From: Clostridium tunisiense TJ
Lineage (GTDB): Bacteria > Bacillota > Clostridia > Clostridiales > Clostridiaceae
NCBI RefSeq assembly: GCF_000300195.1
Contig: NZ_AMQH01000009.1
Coordinates: 186,001-250,000 of the forward strand
Length of the DNA stretch: 64,000 nucleotides
Direction of reading: 5' to 3'
The notes beneath the pieces were generated by a model, which had not been told where the DNA came from, searched no databases, and saw only the letters and a program-made list of their open reading frames with translations. Shown piece after piece: positions 7,772 to 16,012 of this stretch. The stretch's first letter is position 1. Each line of letters begins with the position of its first letter. Made by a program: the position numbers and the translations under genes.

Positions 7772-8695
7772 TTGAATAAGGAACATAAGATACTTATTAT
7801 AGATGAAGATATTATACTAGTTCAATTTTTACAAAAGCTACTAATGCCTTTAGGTTATAAAGTATATTCAACCTCTAACCCTAGAAAAGCTTTACATATG
7901 CTAGATACCATTGATGCAGATATAATTTTTATTGATGATAAATTGTCTGGACTATCTCCTATTGATTTACTTACAATCAATAAAGTTTCTAGTCCGAATT
8001 CCATTAGATTTTTAACAAGTAGTTGCCCAGATTTAGAAACTATTATAGCCGCTTTTAATAGCAAGCTCATTTATCAATACTTGGCTAAGCCCCTTAACGA
8101 AAATAATATTATTGAAATCTTACAAGAAGCTTTCAAGGAAAAGGAATCGCAGGAGAATAAGGAAAGATACTATAATTACTGTAAACAACTAGAATTAGAT
8201 GACTTACTAGATGTAAATCTTCAGGATTCTGAAAACAATTCAACTATGGATTCAAATGAAAGAAGAAGGTACTTCCGACTTAGGACTTTTGTACCTCTCT
8301 GTTCTGATATGAGGATTCTGCAAATAAAAGGCAAGGTTGTAGACACACCCTTTACCAAAATATGTGTCCTTGATCTTAGTGGTGGTGGCTTTCGTTTCTT
8401 ATCAGAATTAAAGCTCCCTATAAGTTCTGAAGTAGTATTAGAGTTTCAAACTAATATTTTAGATCATAAACTTCTTCTTATTGGCCATATTGTCCGTATG
8501 GATATAGTGGAAGACCATATTTATGATTATGGAGTTGAATTTCAAGTAGATGAAGGTAAAAAGAGTCAGCTTATAAGACTACTAAATGAAATGCAAATCG
8601 ATATTAGAAATAATAAAGCAATACGAGGTTGTAGTTTCTGTACAAAGAGCAATCAAATAAAGTGCTTGAAAGCTAGATTAGGAAATGACCAATAA
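7772..8695 (+). CDS. Receiver-PilZ response regulator
   Basis: From a TTG at 7772 (AGGTTGGTG lies 6 bases upstream) the product starts MNKEHKILIIDEDIILVQFL, a standard receiver start. An upstream TTG at 7730 in the same frame has no ribosome site. The receiver has the acidic pocket D-E-D, phospho-acceptor Asp55 (in I-I-F-I-D-D) and the conserved Lys in L-A-K-P. A PilZ domain follows, with the c-di-GMP motifs RxxxR (in RRRYFR, about residues 164-169) and DxSxxG (DLSGGG, about 201-206). It should link a phosphorylation signal to c-di-GMP, affecting motility or surface behaviour. The C-terminus carries three cysteines (C-S-F-C and a later C). No kinase is adjacent. Confidence 0.85.
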   Translation: MNKEHKILIIDEDIILVQFLQKLLMPLGYKVYSTSNPRKALHMLDTIDADIIFIDDKLSGLSPIDLLTINKVSSPNSIRFLTSSCPDLETIIAAFNSKLIYQYLAKPLNENNIIEILQEAFKEKESQENKERYYNYCKQLELDDLLDVNLQDSENNSTMDSNERRRYFRLRTFVPLCSDMRILQIKGKVVDTPFTKICVLDLSGGGFRFLSELKLPISSEVVLEFQTNILDHKLLLIGHIVRMDIVEDHIYDYGVEFQVDEGKKSQLIRLLNEMQIDIRNNKAIRGCSFCTKSNQIKCLKARLGNDQ

Positions 8696-8831
8696 AGACA
8701 TGATAATATATTAATCATCAAAATTTATAAGTAAATAATAAGAATTTGTTGTAATATTTTTATTGAATTTTGCATAGGAAAATGTAAAAATAAGATATAC
8801 AAACTTCCATATTCTTACTTTTTACATTGTT

Positions 8832-8869
8832 AAGGATTTATTATTTAATAAGTAATAAGTCCTTTTTCT
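8832..8869 (+). terminator. Intrinsic terminator after the receiver-PilZ gene
   Basis: AAGGATTTATTA (8832-8843) pairs with TAATAAGTCCTT (8853-8864) with one mismatch, and a T run follows. A second imperfect hairpin (AATGTAAAAATAAG with CTTACTTTTTACATT) lies just before it. Confidence 0.75.
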
Positions 8870-8953
8870 TAATACATACGTTGTAAATAAACTAATTCAT
8901 AACATATTGTTGTATTTCTTTTATAACAAAGATGATTTAATATAGGTGATGAT

Positions 8954-9151
8954 ATGAATAAATTTTTTATTTTCCGTTTTCTTCAAATATTCTTATGCTT
9001 TCCTTTTATTATGGTTCTGGCAACTTCTAGCATGGACAATAAGACCCAAGGGATTTTCGTGGGTAGCTTCACTTTTTATACTATAGTTTATGAAATACTT
9101 CTAATGAGAAAAAGTAAAAAAGACAGAAGAACTAAAAGTTCCTCTGCCTAG
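8954..9151 (+). CDS. 65-residue two-span membrane protein
   Basis: The product (MNKFFIFRFLQIFLCFPFIM...) has two hydrophobic segments (about residues 4-24 and 33-50) and a strongly basic tail (RKSKKDRRTK). The ribosome site AGGTGATGAT precedes the ATG. Its last 20 bases overlap the 3' end of the convergent exporter gene at 9132-9581. I do not recognise the family. Confidence 0.55.
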   Translation: MNKFFIFRFLQIFLCFPFIMVLATSSMDNKTQGIFVGSFTFYTIVYEILLMRKSKKDRRTKSSSA

Positions 9152-9581
9152 TTGTTAATTTTATTATTTTCATAATAAGGTTAAAGGTTGTTGTGGCAAG
9201 CATTATACCAAAAGCTATAGCCCCTGCAACCCCTAACACTTGCATGCCCTTTGAAAAGGCTTCATTATATCTTTGTTCTACAATAAAATTCACAGTATTA
9301 TAAGCTGTTATACCTGGTACTAAAGGGAAAATCCCTGGAATAGAAAACTGCATAGTTGGAGTTTTTAATTTTCTTGCTAATATCTCACTATACAAACCTA
9401 CAGTGAAAGCACCACAAAAGGAAGCCATTACTGGACTATTATTATAATTGTACACAATAAGATAAACTGCCCATCCGAATGCACCTGAAAATCCAGTCCA
9501 TATTATCTTTTTTCTATCTATGTTAAATAATATTACTGGGAATATACTTCCCAGAAAAGCTAGTATTATTTGTTTAATCAT
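9132..9581 (-). CDS. Threonine/serine exporter family protein, small subunit (DUF3815/ThrE_2)
   Basis: The 149-residue protein has four or five spans, with the ThrE_2 pattern around FSIPGIFPLVPGITAYNTVN. In this split arrangement it is the C-terminal half of a ThrE-like exporter, and the other half is encoded directly upstream with a 4-base ATGA overlap, implying translational coupling. Together they would form a membrane exporter of threonine/serine or a related small amino or organic acid; the true substrate is not shown by the sequence. Confidence 0.88.
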   Translation of the reverse strand: MIKQIILAFLGSIFPVILFNIDRKKIIWTGFSGAFGWAVYLIVYNYNNSPVMASFCGAFTVGLYSEILARKLKTPTMQFSIPGIFPLVPGITAYNTVNFIVEQRYNEAFSKGMQVLGVAGAIAFGIMLATTTFNLIMKIIKLTTRQRNF

Positions 9582-10336
9582 AACCCTACCCCCACTTTAA
9601 GTGATAGTGCTGTACCAATTCCAGCTCCTATGGCAGTAATAATTAGCATTGCCTCACCAAACTTTGCAATTCCTGAAGTAAAATCTCCATAGATAATATC
9701 CTTGATTCCATTTGTAAGTGCCACCCCTGGAAGGAGAATCATAATTGCTCCAGTTATAATATTATCCTTATTTACAAAAGGCATTATTCTCTCTATAAAG
9801 GAGCTCACAATTCCAATAATAAATCCTGAGAAGAAGAATTCAAAGAATTGAAAAAAACCTATACCAGATACTTTTTCTAACATATAATAAATTCCTATGC
9901 TTATGGTTGCCGATATAGTGGAATCATAGATTGTCCCATTGAAGAACAAGGAATAAATAAAGGATGTCATACTAGCAGCAAAAAGTCTCAAGGGAAAACT
10001 AAAGTAAGGTGCCCCTTCAATATCCTTTAAGGTTTTCTTCGCCTCTTCAAAGGACATACTTCCCTGTTGAACGGTTCTAGAAAAAGAATTAATTAATTCT
10101 ATCCTATATAAATCTACTCTTCTTGTCCTAACCTTTTTTAAAGAAGTTACCTTTTCCTCATTTTCATCTATAACAGAAATAAATACGCCCTTTGCCGTAG
10201 CCATACATTCACATTCTAAGTTATACGCTTTACATATTCTTTCAATGGTTTCCTCCACTCTATAAGCTTCAGCACCGTTTCCAATGAGCATTTGTCCTGC
10301 AGAAAGTGCAATTTCTAAAACTTTTTTTGCCTCCAT
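9578..10336 (-). CDS. Threonine/serine exporter family protein, large subunit (DUF1212/ThrE)
   Basis: The 252-residue product has the DUF1212 pattern: a soluble N-terminal part (ALSAGQMLIGNGAEAYRVEE, then ATAKGVFISV and R-R-V-D-L), followed by about five spans from residue 118. It is the partner of the overlapping gene 9132-9581. The ribosome site AAGGAGA lies 6 bases before the ATG. This two-gene layout is common in Firmicutes. Confidence 0.9.
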   Translation of the reverse strand: MEAKKVLEIALSAGQMLIGNGAEAYRVEETIERICKAYNLECECMATAKGVFISVIDENEEKVTSLKKVRTRRVDLYRIELINSFSRTVQQGSMSFEEAKKTLKDIEGAPYFSFPLRLFAASMTSFIYSLFFNGTIYDSTISATISIGIYYMLEKVSGIGFFQFFEFFFSGFIIGIVSSFIERIMPFVNKDNIITGAIMILLPGVALTNGIKDIIYGDFTSGIAKFGEAMLIITAIGAGIGTALSLKVGVGL

Positions 10337-10501
10337 AAATCTTCTCCTTAATAAAAAGTTTTTTCACTTATACATAGCCTCTATACTAATTTTTCTACTT
10401 TGAAACCTACGCCAAAGATATTATAGCACCTTCTTTACTTGTTTTCATTTAAATTTATTATTAATTCATAAAGAAATTTAAGAGTTCCTTGATAAAACTT
10501 C

Positions 10502-10530
10502 TTGACAAGCAAAATTTTCTATTTTATAAT
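10502..10530 (+). promoter_or_regulatory. Consensus housekeeping promoter of an orphan RNA
   Basis: An exact -35 TTGACA (10502-10507), a 17-base spacer and an exact -10 TATAAT (10525-10530) face right, with no coding gene downstream on that strand. Transcription should start near 10537. This is one of the clearest housekeeping promoters I found in the window. Confidence 0.85.
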
Positions 10531-10536
10531 TATATC

Positions 10537-10655
10537 GAACATAAGTTCGGGAAAATCCCCATTTCCCCACTCTAAGTCCTTTCATCCTTTGGACCTAGAG
10601 ATATTTTACTAACTTTATAAGGAAAAAGCCCTCCAAGTAGGGCTTTTTCTTTTTG
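10537..10655 (+). ncRNA. Candidate small regulatory RNA of about 120 nt
   Basis: The unit downstream of the consensus promoter has no open frame but a chain of hairpins: CGAAC-ATAA-GTTCG (10536-10549), GGGA-AAA-TCCC (10549-10559), CTCTAAGTCC pairing with GGACCTAGAG (10570-10600), and a terminator (10623-10655). Between them lie C-rich unpaired stretches (CCCCATTTCCCC), the type of seed that some Firmicute small RNAs use to pair with Shine-Dalgarno sequences. I cannot match it to a named RNA family. It sits between thrE-like and comB genes, which are both on the opposite strand. Confidence 0.6.
10623..10655. terminator. Bidirectional intrinsic terminator (small RNA and comB)
   Basis: AAAAAGCCCT (10623-10632), loop CCAAGT, AGGGCTTTTT (10639-10648), then further T. 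The A tract on the left makes it work leftward too, where it would end the comB transcript. Confidence 0.9.
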
Positions 10656-10719
10656 TACAGCATTTTAATATATAAATTTAATTCCTTAGAATATTAAAGG
10701 TAACTCTAACTGATAACTT

Positions 10720-11448
10720 CTAATCCACCTTAATCTTGTTATCCTTATATTCAGGTACTATATGGACAATATCCTTAGTTAAGCAATATTTTAAATCCTC
10801 TTGAAGTCCAAGCTCCTTTATTCTCTTATAATGAGTTGCATATTTTACAAAGCCAAATAGGTCTTCATTTTTTTCATAAATATAATGTGAAGTAGTTGCT
10901 ATATCTGTTAAAACTATCTCTTCGCTATTTTCCTCTTTAGCTATGTGCTTTAAACAATTTATAATATATCCACTGGTTAAAAAATCATCTATAGAAAACT
11001 CACCAGCAGTCCCTGCATTAACAAAAATCACATCTTTATTAAGTTTTGTAAGTTTTTCAGCTACAGCTTTTCCATTGATCATGGCAGCAATAAAAATATG
11101 CTCTGCCCCTTCGCTGTTTTTAATAGCCTTTGTTCCATTAGAAGTAGTCATCACAAGAGTTCTTCCCTCTACGTTTTCTCTTGTGTAATCTAACGGAGAG
11201 TTTGAAAAGTCAAAACCTTCTATTTTCAGGGCATTTCTTTCTCCACCTAATATATATTTTTCTCTTTCATTCCCAACTATTTCTAAAGCTTCTTCTATTT
11301 CTCTTGCTGGAATTACTTCTGTGCATCCATTATTAAGTGCCGTCACCATAACAGAAGTAGCCCTAAGCACATCTATTACTACTACCACTTTTTCCTTAAG
11401 CTTTTCCTTCTTTATATCTGATGCTGAAATAATTATATCTACTTTCAT
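10720..11448 (-). CDS. comB: 2-phosphosulfolactate phosphatase (ComB)
   Basis: The 242-residue protein matches the ComB family: VVVIDVLRATSVMVTALNNG near residues 22-41, EIPAREIEEA-type helix, LGGERNALKIEGFDFSNSPL, and MTTSNGTKAI. ComB removes phosphate from 2-phosphosulfolactate with magnesium in coenzyme M synthesis. In bacteria without that pathway the family is widespread and its real substrate is often unclear. The gene follows the radical SAM gene without a gap (TAA then ATG), with GGAGG inside the end of the upstream gene. Confidence 0.88.
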   Translation of the reverse strand: MKVDIIISASDIKKEKLKEKVVVVIDVLRATSVMVTALNNGCTEVIPAREIEEALEIVGNEREKYILGGERNALKIEGFDFSNSPLDYTRENVEGRTLVMTTSNGTKAIKNSEGAEHIFIAAMINGKAVAEKLTKLNKDVIFVNAGTAGEFSIDDFLTSGYIINCLKHIAKEENSEEIVLTDIATTSHYIYEKNEDLFGFVKYATHYKRIKELGLQEDLKYCLTKDIVHIVPEYKDNKIKVD

Positions 11449-12384
11449 TTAGATACCTCCTATAAAGTTCTTTCCTTGATATAAATCCTCATCTTGAAGT
11501 TTTTTATCTATGGCATTTAAAACTTCCCATTTTCTAAGACTCCATATTGGACCAATTAAAAGCTCCCTTGGGGCATCCCCTGTAAGTCTATGAACTACAA
11601 TTTCCTCTGGAAGTATAGTTATAGCTGTTGTAATTAATTCTAGATACTCCTCCATTTCTAGGAGCTTTAGCATTCCCTTACTATATAAGATTTCTAGTGG
11701 AGTATTTTTCATTAAATGAAGCAAGTGAAGCTTAATTCCCTGCACATCCATCTGTGATAAATACTCTATAGTATTAAGCATATCTTCTCTGCTTTCTCCT
11801 GGAAGACCAAAGATTACATGAACCACCACATCTATATTTCTTTCTCTAAGCCTTTTCACTGCTTCCTCAAAAATCTCTAGCTTATAACCTCTGTTTATAA
11901 GCTTTGCAGTATCATCTTTAGAGGTTTGTAGACCAAGTTCTACCCAGGTATATACCTTCTTTGAGTATTCTTCTAGTAAATCCAACACTTCATCCCTTAA
12001 ACAATCTGGTCTCGTAGCAATAGCAAGTCCTACTACATCTTCTTGAGTTATTGCTTCTTCATATTTTGCTTTTAACACATCTATCGGTGCATAAGTATTG
12101 GTATAGGCCTGGAAATATGCAATATACTTTCCATCCTTCCACTTCTTATTCATCATAGCTTTTATATCCTCAAACTGCTTAGTAATAGAAAAGCACCTAT
12201 CTCCAGCAAAATCTCCAGAGCCTCTTTCAGAGCAAAAAACGCAACCGCCCTTGCTTATGGTCCCATCCCTATTAGGACAGGAAAATCCTGCATCCAAAGA
12301 TATTTTAAAAACCTTTTCTCCAAACTTTTCCCTTAAAAAATAATTAAGGCTATGATATCTTTTACCATTCCATTGTCTTGTCAT
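11449..12384 (-). CDS. TIGR01212 family radical SAM protein (YtqA/YhcC-like)
   Basis: The product carries a radical SAM cluster with extended spacing (CPNRDGTISKGGCVFC), where three cysteines bind the 4Fe-4S cluster that cleaves S-adenosylmethionine. Motifs such as YFQAYTNTYAP, ATRPDCL and VELGLQTS place it in the YtqA/YhcC family, whose substrate is uncertain. The start at 12384 (MTRQWNGKRYHSL) is chosen because GTGAGG lies 6 bases before it; an in-frame GTG at 12396 would overlap that site. It is the first gene of the operon with comB. Confidence 0.88.
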   Translation of the reverse strand: MTRQWNGKRYHSLNYFLREKFGEKVFKISLDAGFSCPNRDGTISKGGCVFCSERGSGDFAGDRCFSITKQFEDIKAMMNKKWKDGKYIAYFQAYTNTYAPIDVLKAKYEEAITQEDVVGLAIATRPDCLRDEVLDLLEEYSKKVYTWVELGLQTSKDDTAKLINRGYKLEIFEEAVKRLRERNIDVVVHVIFGLPGESREDMLNTIEYLSQMDVQGIKLHLLHLMKNTPLEILYSKGMLKLLEMEEYLELITTAITILPEEIVVHRLTGDAPRELLIGPIWSLRKWEVLNAIDKKLQDEDLYQGKNFIGGI

Positions 12385-12887
12385 ATGTAACCTCACTCTT
12401 TATAATTTAAACTCCTTAATTTATCTTAAATTTAAACTTTAGCTAACTTCATAATTATTTATTGTCTTATCTAAACTTTAGTCTCACTATTAAAGCTTAA
12501 TATAATACTTTCTTATAGATAAATTAATCCACAGTAATTTCAATGATTTAATTAATTATGCACATTTTATTATATTGTCCACATTAAGCAACGTTTTTTC
12601 TTCTTCAAGTAATAGTTTACCCCTATAAAATAAAAATTTCCATAGGTTTAGATTTTTCTATTACTAGGCTCCCTGAACTATGAATATTTAATTATTTTAA
12701 AACTAACACCTCCACTTATATTAAATAAATTCACACCAATTTCTTAAAGCCTTAGTAGCTAAATAATATAATCCTTAGCCTTAAACCTTATACAGCTTAC
12801 TAAGGTGTGCTTACTTAACTTTATTACATAATCTATATTTATCAGTGGAAGAATACACTTGTTAGAAATAATTAGGAGGTCACTTTT
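12385..12887. other. Divergent intergenic region
   Basis: 500 AT-rich bases between the leftward radical SAM gene and the rightward coat operon. No frame or strong hairpin was seen. It should hold a sporulation-type promoter for the coat operon, but I could not assign one. Confidence 0.4.
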
Positions 12888-13097
12888 ATGGAGAAACAAT
12901 GTTTAGCATTGCATGAAACCATGCAAGTCCACGAAATGCTCAACTTTAAGACAATTTGTATGGCCACATCAAAAATGATGCAAGGTATAGTATTTGATCA
13001 AGAGCTTAAAGCTTTAATGGCTAAGGATGTAGAGCAATCCATCATGTCCGTAGCTACACTACAAGACTTACTTTCTAAAGCACCAACAATAAAATAG
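12888..13097 (+). CDS. Small CotF-related spore coat protein (YraG-like)
   Basis: This 69-residue helical protein (MEKQCLALHETMQVHEMLNF...) resembles the short YraG/YraE proteins that pair with CotF-like coat proteins. The gene order here (short, CotF-like, alcohol dehydrogenase, short, CotF-like) matches B. subtilis yraG-yraF-adhB-yraE-yraD, which supports the call. The ribosome site AGGAGGTCACTTTT is strong. It is the first gene of the operon and shares C-x-A-x-H-E-[ST] and the helix pattern with its paralogue at 14800. Confidence 0.75.
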   Translation: MEKQCLALHETMQVHEMLNFKTICMATSKMMQGIVFDQELKALMAKDVEQSIMSVATLQDLLSKAPTIK

Positions 13098-13110
13098 GAG
13101 GTGAATAACC

Positions 13111-13473
13111 TTGATAAATGATTATTTAGAAGTTAGAAATGCAGAAGGTATGCCAAATCTTGTTGATAACACCGTAGCTCTTCAATTTTTACTTCTTGCT
13201 AAAACAGGGGTGAGAAACTGTGCCATGGCTCTAACAGAAGCAGCAACTCCTGAGGTTAGAGAAGTTCTAATTACTCAACTAGAAAACGCAATCAATCTTC
13301 ATGAAGAAATAGCTAATTTAATGATAAAAAAGGGATGGTTTCATCCTTATGATTTAAATGAACAGTTTAGGTTAGACCTTAAGTCTTCCCAAACTACAGT
13401 AGAAATTGCAAAAATGGACTTATTCCCTGGAGATACAAGCAGACTGGGTATGTTTGCAACTCCATATAAATAA
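13111..13473 (+). CDS. CotF-like spore coat protein (YraF-like)
   Basis: The 120-residue protein belongs to the CotF coat family: helices with ALQFLLLAKTGVRNCAMALT and a TPEVREVL segment, then HEEIANLMIKKGWFHPYDLN, a ferritin-like helical pattern. The start is a TTG preceded by AGGAGGTGAATAACC. It is expected in the spore coat, where these proteins are expressed late in the mother cell. It is the second gene of the yra-type operon, and a close relative lies at 15085. Confidence 0.82.
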   Translation: MINDYLEVRNAEGMPNLVDNTVALQFLLLAKTGVRNCAMALTEAATPEVREVLITQLENAINLHEEIANLMIKKGWFHPYDLNEQFRLDLKSSQTTVEIAKMDLFPGDTSRLGMFATPYK

Positions 13474-13491
13474 ACGCAGGAGGTAAAGTTT

Positions 13492-14628
13492 ATGAGAGCT
13501 GTAACCTTTCAAGGTATAAAGAACGTGAAGGTTAAACAAGTAGAAGATCCTAAGATTCATAAAAAAGATGATATTATTGTTAAATTGACTAGTACAGCAA
13601 TATGTGGTTCTGATTTGCACTTAATACATGATATGGTTCCCAATCTTCCTCAAGGCTATATCATTGGTCATGAGCCTATGGGAATTGTTGAAGAAGTTGG
13701 GCCAGAGGTTACTAAGGTAAAAAAGGGAGATAGAGTTATTGTTCCTTTCAATGTAAGCTGTGGAGAATGTATTTTCTGTAAACACGGACTTACAAGCCAG
13801 TGTGATAATTCCAATCCTCACGGAGAAGCAGGTGGCTTCTTTGGATATACTGAGACCTTTGGTGGCTTTCCTGGCGGTCAGGCAGAGTACATGAGAGTTC
13901 CTTATGGAAATTTTACTCCTTTTAAAATACCAGATGATTGTGAAGTAGAAGATGAAAGTCTGTTATTAATTTCTGATGCCATGTCAACGGCCTACTGGAG
14001 TGTAATTAACGGTGGAGTTAAAGCTGGCGATACAGTAGTTGTTTTAGGCTGTGGTCCTGTAGGTCTTTTAGCTCAAAAGTTTGCTTGGATGCAGGGTGCT
14101 GAAAGAGTAATTGCTGTAGATTACATAGACTACCGCTTAGATCATGCAAAACGTCATAATAAGGTTGAAACAATAAACTTTGAACAACATAAAAACACTG
14201 GAGAATATATAAAGGAAATTACCAAAGGTGGAGCCGATGTAGTAATTGACTGCGTGGGCATGGATGGAAAGATGACACCTCTTGAGTTTTTGGCAACTGG
14301 TGCAAAACTTCACGGTGGGGCTATGGGGGCTATTGTAATGGCTACTCAAGCAGTTAGAAAGTGTGGAACCATCCAACTAACAGGGGTTTATGGTGGAAGA
14401 TATAACGGCTTCCCTCTTGGAGATATCTTTGCAAGAAACGTTAATATAAGAACAGGGCAAGCACCAGTAATTCCTTATATGCAGGAACTTTATAATATGT
14501 TAGTTGAAAAGAAAATTGATCCTAGTGATATAGTTACTCACAAATTACCACTAGAACAAGCAGAACATGGTTATCATGTGTTCGATACAAAAACTGATGG
14601 ATGTATTAAGGTTATTCTTAAACCATAA
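13492..14628 (+). CDS. adhB: Zinc-dependent alcohol dehydrogenase (AdhB-like)
   Basis: The 378-residue product is a medium-chain dehydrogenase. Catalytic zinc ligands appear as Cys (in A-I-C-G-S-D-L-H) and His-Glu (in I-I-G-H-E-P). Four structural-zinc cysteines are in CGECIFCKHGLTSQC, and the NAD fold has G-C-G-P-V-G. The long form with the GGFPGGQAEYMRVPY segment is the formaldehyde dehydrogenase-like subgroup, to which AdhB of B. subtilis belongs. Its place inside a coat-protein operon suggests a spore-associated role, perhaps aldehyde detoxification or coat chemistry. GGAGG lies before the ATG. The substrate is inferred only. Confidence 0.88.
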   Translation: MRAVTFQGIKNVKVKQVEDPKIHKKDDIIVKLTSTAICGSDLHLIHDMVPNLPQGYIIGHEPMGIVEEVGPEVTKVKKGDRVIVPFNVSCGECIFCKHGLTSQCDNSNPHGEAGGFFGYTETFGGFPGGQAEYMRVPYGNFTPFKIPDDCEVEDESLLLISDAMSTAYWSVINGGVKAGDTVVVLGCGPVGLLAQKFAWMQGAERVIAVDYIDYRLDHAKRHNKVETINFEQHKNTGEYIKEITKGGADVVIDCVGMDGKMTPLEFLATGAKLHGGAMGAIVMATQAVRKCGTIQLTGVYGGRYNGFPLGDIFARNVNIRTGQAPVIPYMQELYNMLVEKKIDPSDIVTHKLPLEQAEHGYHVFDTKTDGCIKVILKP

Positions 14629-14799
14629 AGCTTAAATCTTATTACAGCTTAATTTGATTATGAGTAGGTAATTTATTCACTCTTATCTATTCATAGATTA
14701 TTATTTATCAACACATTATAAGGCCTAAAAAGCTTGATACAACTTAATAAGTGAAAGCAAGCAATAAGCTACTTACTTAAATGTTAAGGAGATGAATCA

Positions 14800-15027
14800 A
14801 TGAAAAATCAATGTATAGCACCTCATGAAAGTATTCAACTACACGAGATATTAACCTTTAAAAACTTATGCTTAACAAAATCTCTCACCATGTCAAAGTT
14901 GGTTTCTGATGAAGAACTAAAGGATATATTAAACCAAGATGCTATCTCAGGAGAAGAGCATATAAAGGAATTAAAAACTCTAATGGAAGAGGCTAAAAGT
15001 GACTGGGATAGACTTCCTAACATATAG
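14800..15027 (+). CDS. Small CotF-related spore coat protein (YraE-like)
   Basis: This 75-residue paralogue of the gene at 12888 shares the start pattern M-x-x-Q-C-[LI]-A-x-H-E and the following helix. TTAAGGAGATGAATCA provides the ribosome site. The 170-base gap after adhB may include an internal promoter. It is the fourth gene of the yra-type operon. Confidence 0.75.
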   Translation: MKNQCIAPHESIQLHEILTFKNLCLTKSLTMSKLVSDEELKDILNQDAISGEEHIKELKTLMEEAKSDWDRLPNI

Positions 15028-15084
15028 ACACTTACAAAGTTAGAGAATCTGAGAATAAATAAAGATATACAGGACGGTGAATTT

Positions 15085-15390
15085 ATGAATACACTAGTTG
15101 AAATGCTTACTGGCATGGATAAACTTACTGACCAAGTTATTGCCACTGACTTTTTAATAGCAGCTAAAAACGGAGTAATAAACTATTCCATGGCATTAAC
15201 TGAAACCACATCTCCAAAGGTAAGAGAAGTTCTTAAAAGCCAGTTAAGACATGCCATTGCAACTCATGCAACCATTACAAATTATATGATAAAAAATGGC
15301 TATTATCACTCCTACAATCTAAAAGAGCAGTTTGAAGTTGATATGAAAGTAACAGAAACCGCACTAACTCTTGCTGAGAAGATGAAATAA
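15085..15390 (+). CDS. CotF-like spore coat protein (YraD-like)
   Basis: The 101-residue protein has the same helical pattern as the gene at 13111: D-F-L-I-A-A-K-x-G-V-x-N-x-x-M-A-L-T-E, then SPKVREVL and a helix with H-A-T-I-T-N-Y-M-I-K-x-G-Y-Y-H. It is the last gene of the yra-type coat operon and is followed directly by a strong terminator. The ribosome site is GGACGGTGA. Confidence 0.82.
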   Translation: MNTLVEMLTGMDKLTDQVIATDFLIAAKNGVINYSMALTETTSPKVREVLKSQLRHAIATHATITNYMIKNGYYHSYNLKEQFEVDMKVTETALTLAEKMK

Positions 15391-15443
15391 AAAATCCCCT
15401 TAAACTACTTTGGTGAAGCTCACCATATGGTTTAGGGGATTTT
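15391..15443. terminator. Intrinsic terminator of the coat operon
   Basis: AAAATCCCCTTAAAC (15391-15405) pairs with GTTTAGGGGATTTT (15430-15443) with one bulge, and an inner GGTGA/TCACC stem extends the hairpin. It can also act leftward for the gene at 15455. Confidence 0.9.
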
Positions 15444-15454
15444 AATTTATTTAC

Positions 15455-15703
15455 CTAGAAAAGATTATAAATAAATTTAACTACGCCATATTCTAGTACA
15501 TTTAAAATAATACAACAAAAAACCAAAGCTCCCAATTTAAATTCTGCTAGCACATCCTTTGTGTAATTACCTTTAAATAGGGAAAATAAATCAGGCGTAA
15601 AATAATAATTTAATGCTTCTGTAAACTCCCCATTACTTGGAAAAAACTTCTTAAATAACCATTTGTATATAGGAATATTTAATATGATTAGTATTACAAT
15701 CAC
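15455..15703 (-). CDS. 82-residue membrane protein
   Basis: The start is a GTG with GGGAGG about 11 bases upstream. The protein has a span at residues 1-18 (MIVILIILNIPIYKWLFKKF) and another near 57-75, separated by a polar loop (FTEALNYYFTPDLFSLFKGN). I do not recognise it. It is cotranscribed with the other small membrane protein gene just upstream (40-base gap). Confidence 0.55.
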   Translation of the reverse strand: MIVILIILNIPIYKWLFKKFFPSNGEFTEALNYYFTPDLFSLFKGNYTKDVLAEFKLGALVFCCIILNVLEYGVVKFIYNLF

Positions 15704-15742
15704 AATCTTATAATCCTCCCTAAATAAGTTTGTAAAAACACA

Positions 15743-16012
15743 CTAACTAACTTTAGCAGCTTTAAAACGTAAGCCTAATATTCTTCTCACTAAAATTCCC
15801 AAAAATATCATTTGTAAAGCTTGTGGCATTCTTAATTGAACTTCCCAAGCATCTATAATATAAGTGCTTACCCCTATCCAAGTTGAAATAACAATTAGCA
15901 CCACTAACATTACATCATAGTACCAAGATTTCTTCTTAAAGGTTGTATGTCCTAATCCAAAACCAATAATAAACATTAATAATAATAATAAAATATTAAT
16001 AGCAAAACTCAT
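15743..16012 (-). CDS. 89-residue membrane protein
   Basis: The product has a signal-like first span (MSFAINILLLLLMFIIGFGL), a second span around residues 34-53 (VMLVVLIVISTWIGVSTYII) and a possible third near 65-75, with a basic end. The ribosome site GAGGAGGAAG is strong. It is the first of a two-gene unit with the 82-residue protein. I do not recognise the family. Confidence 0.6.
   Translation of the reverse strand: MSFAINILLLLLMFIIGFGLGHTTFKKKSWYYDVMLVVLIVISTWIGVSTYIIDAWEVQLRMPQALQMIFLGILVRRILGLRFKAAKVS

Noticed and set aside
14835..15146. 103-codon minus-strand frame across the coat genes
   Set aside because: It is antisense to two supported coat genes that have good ribosome sites.
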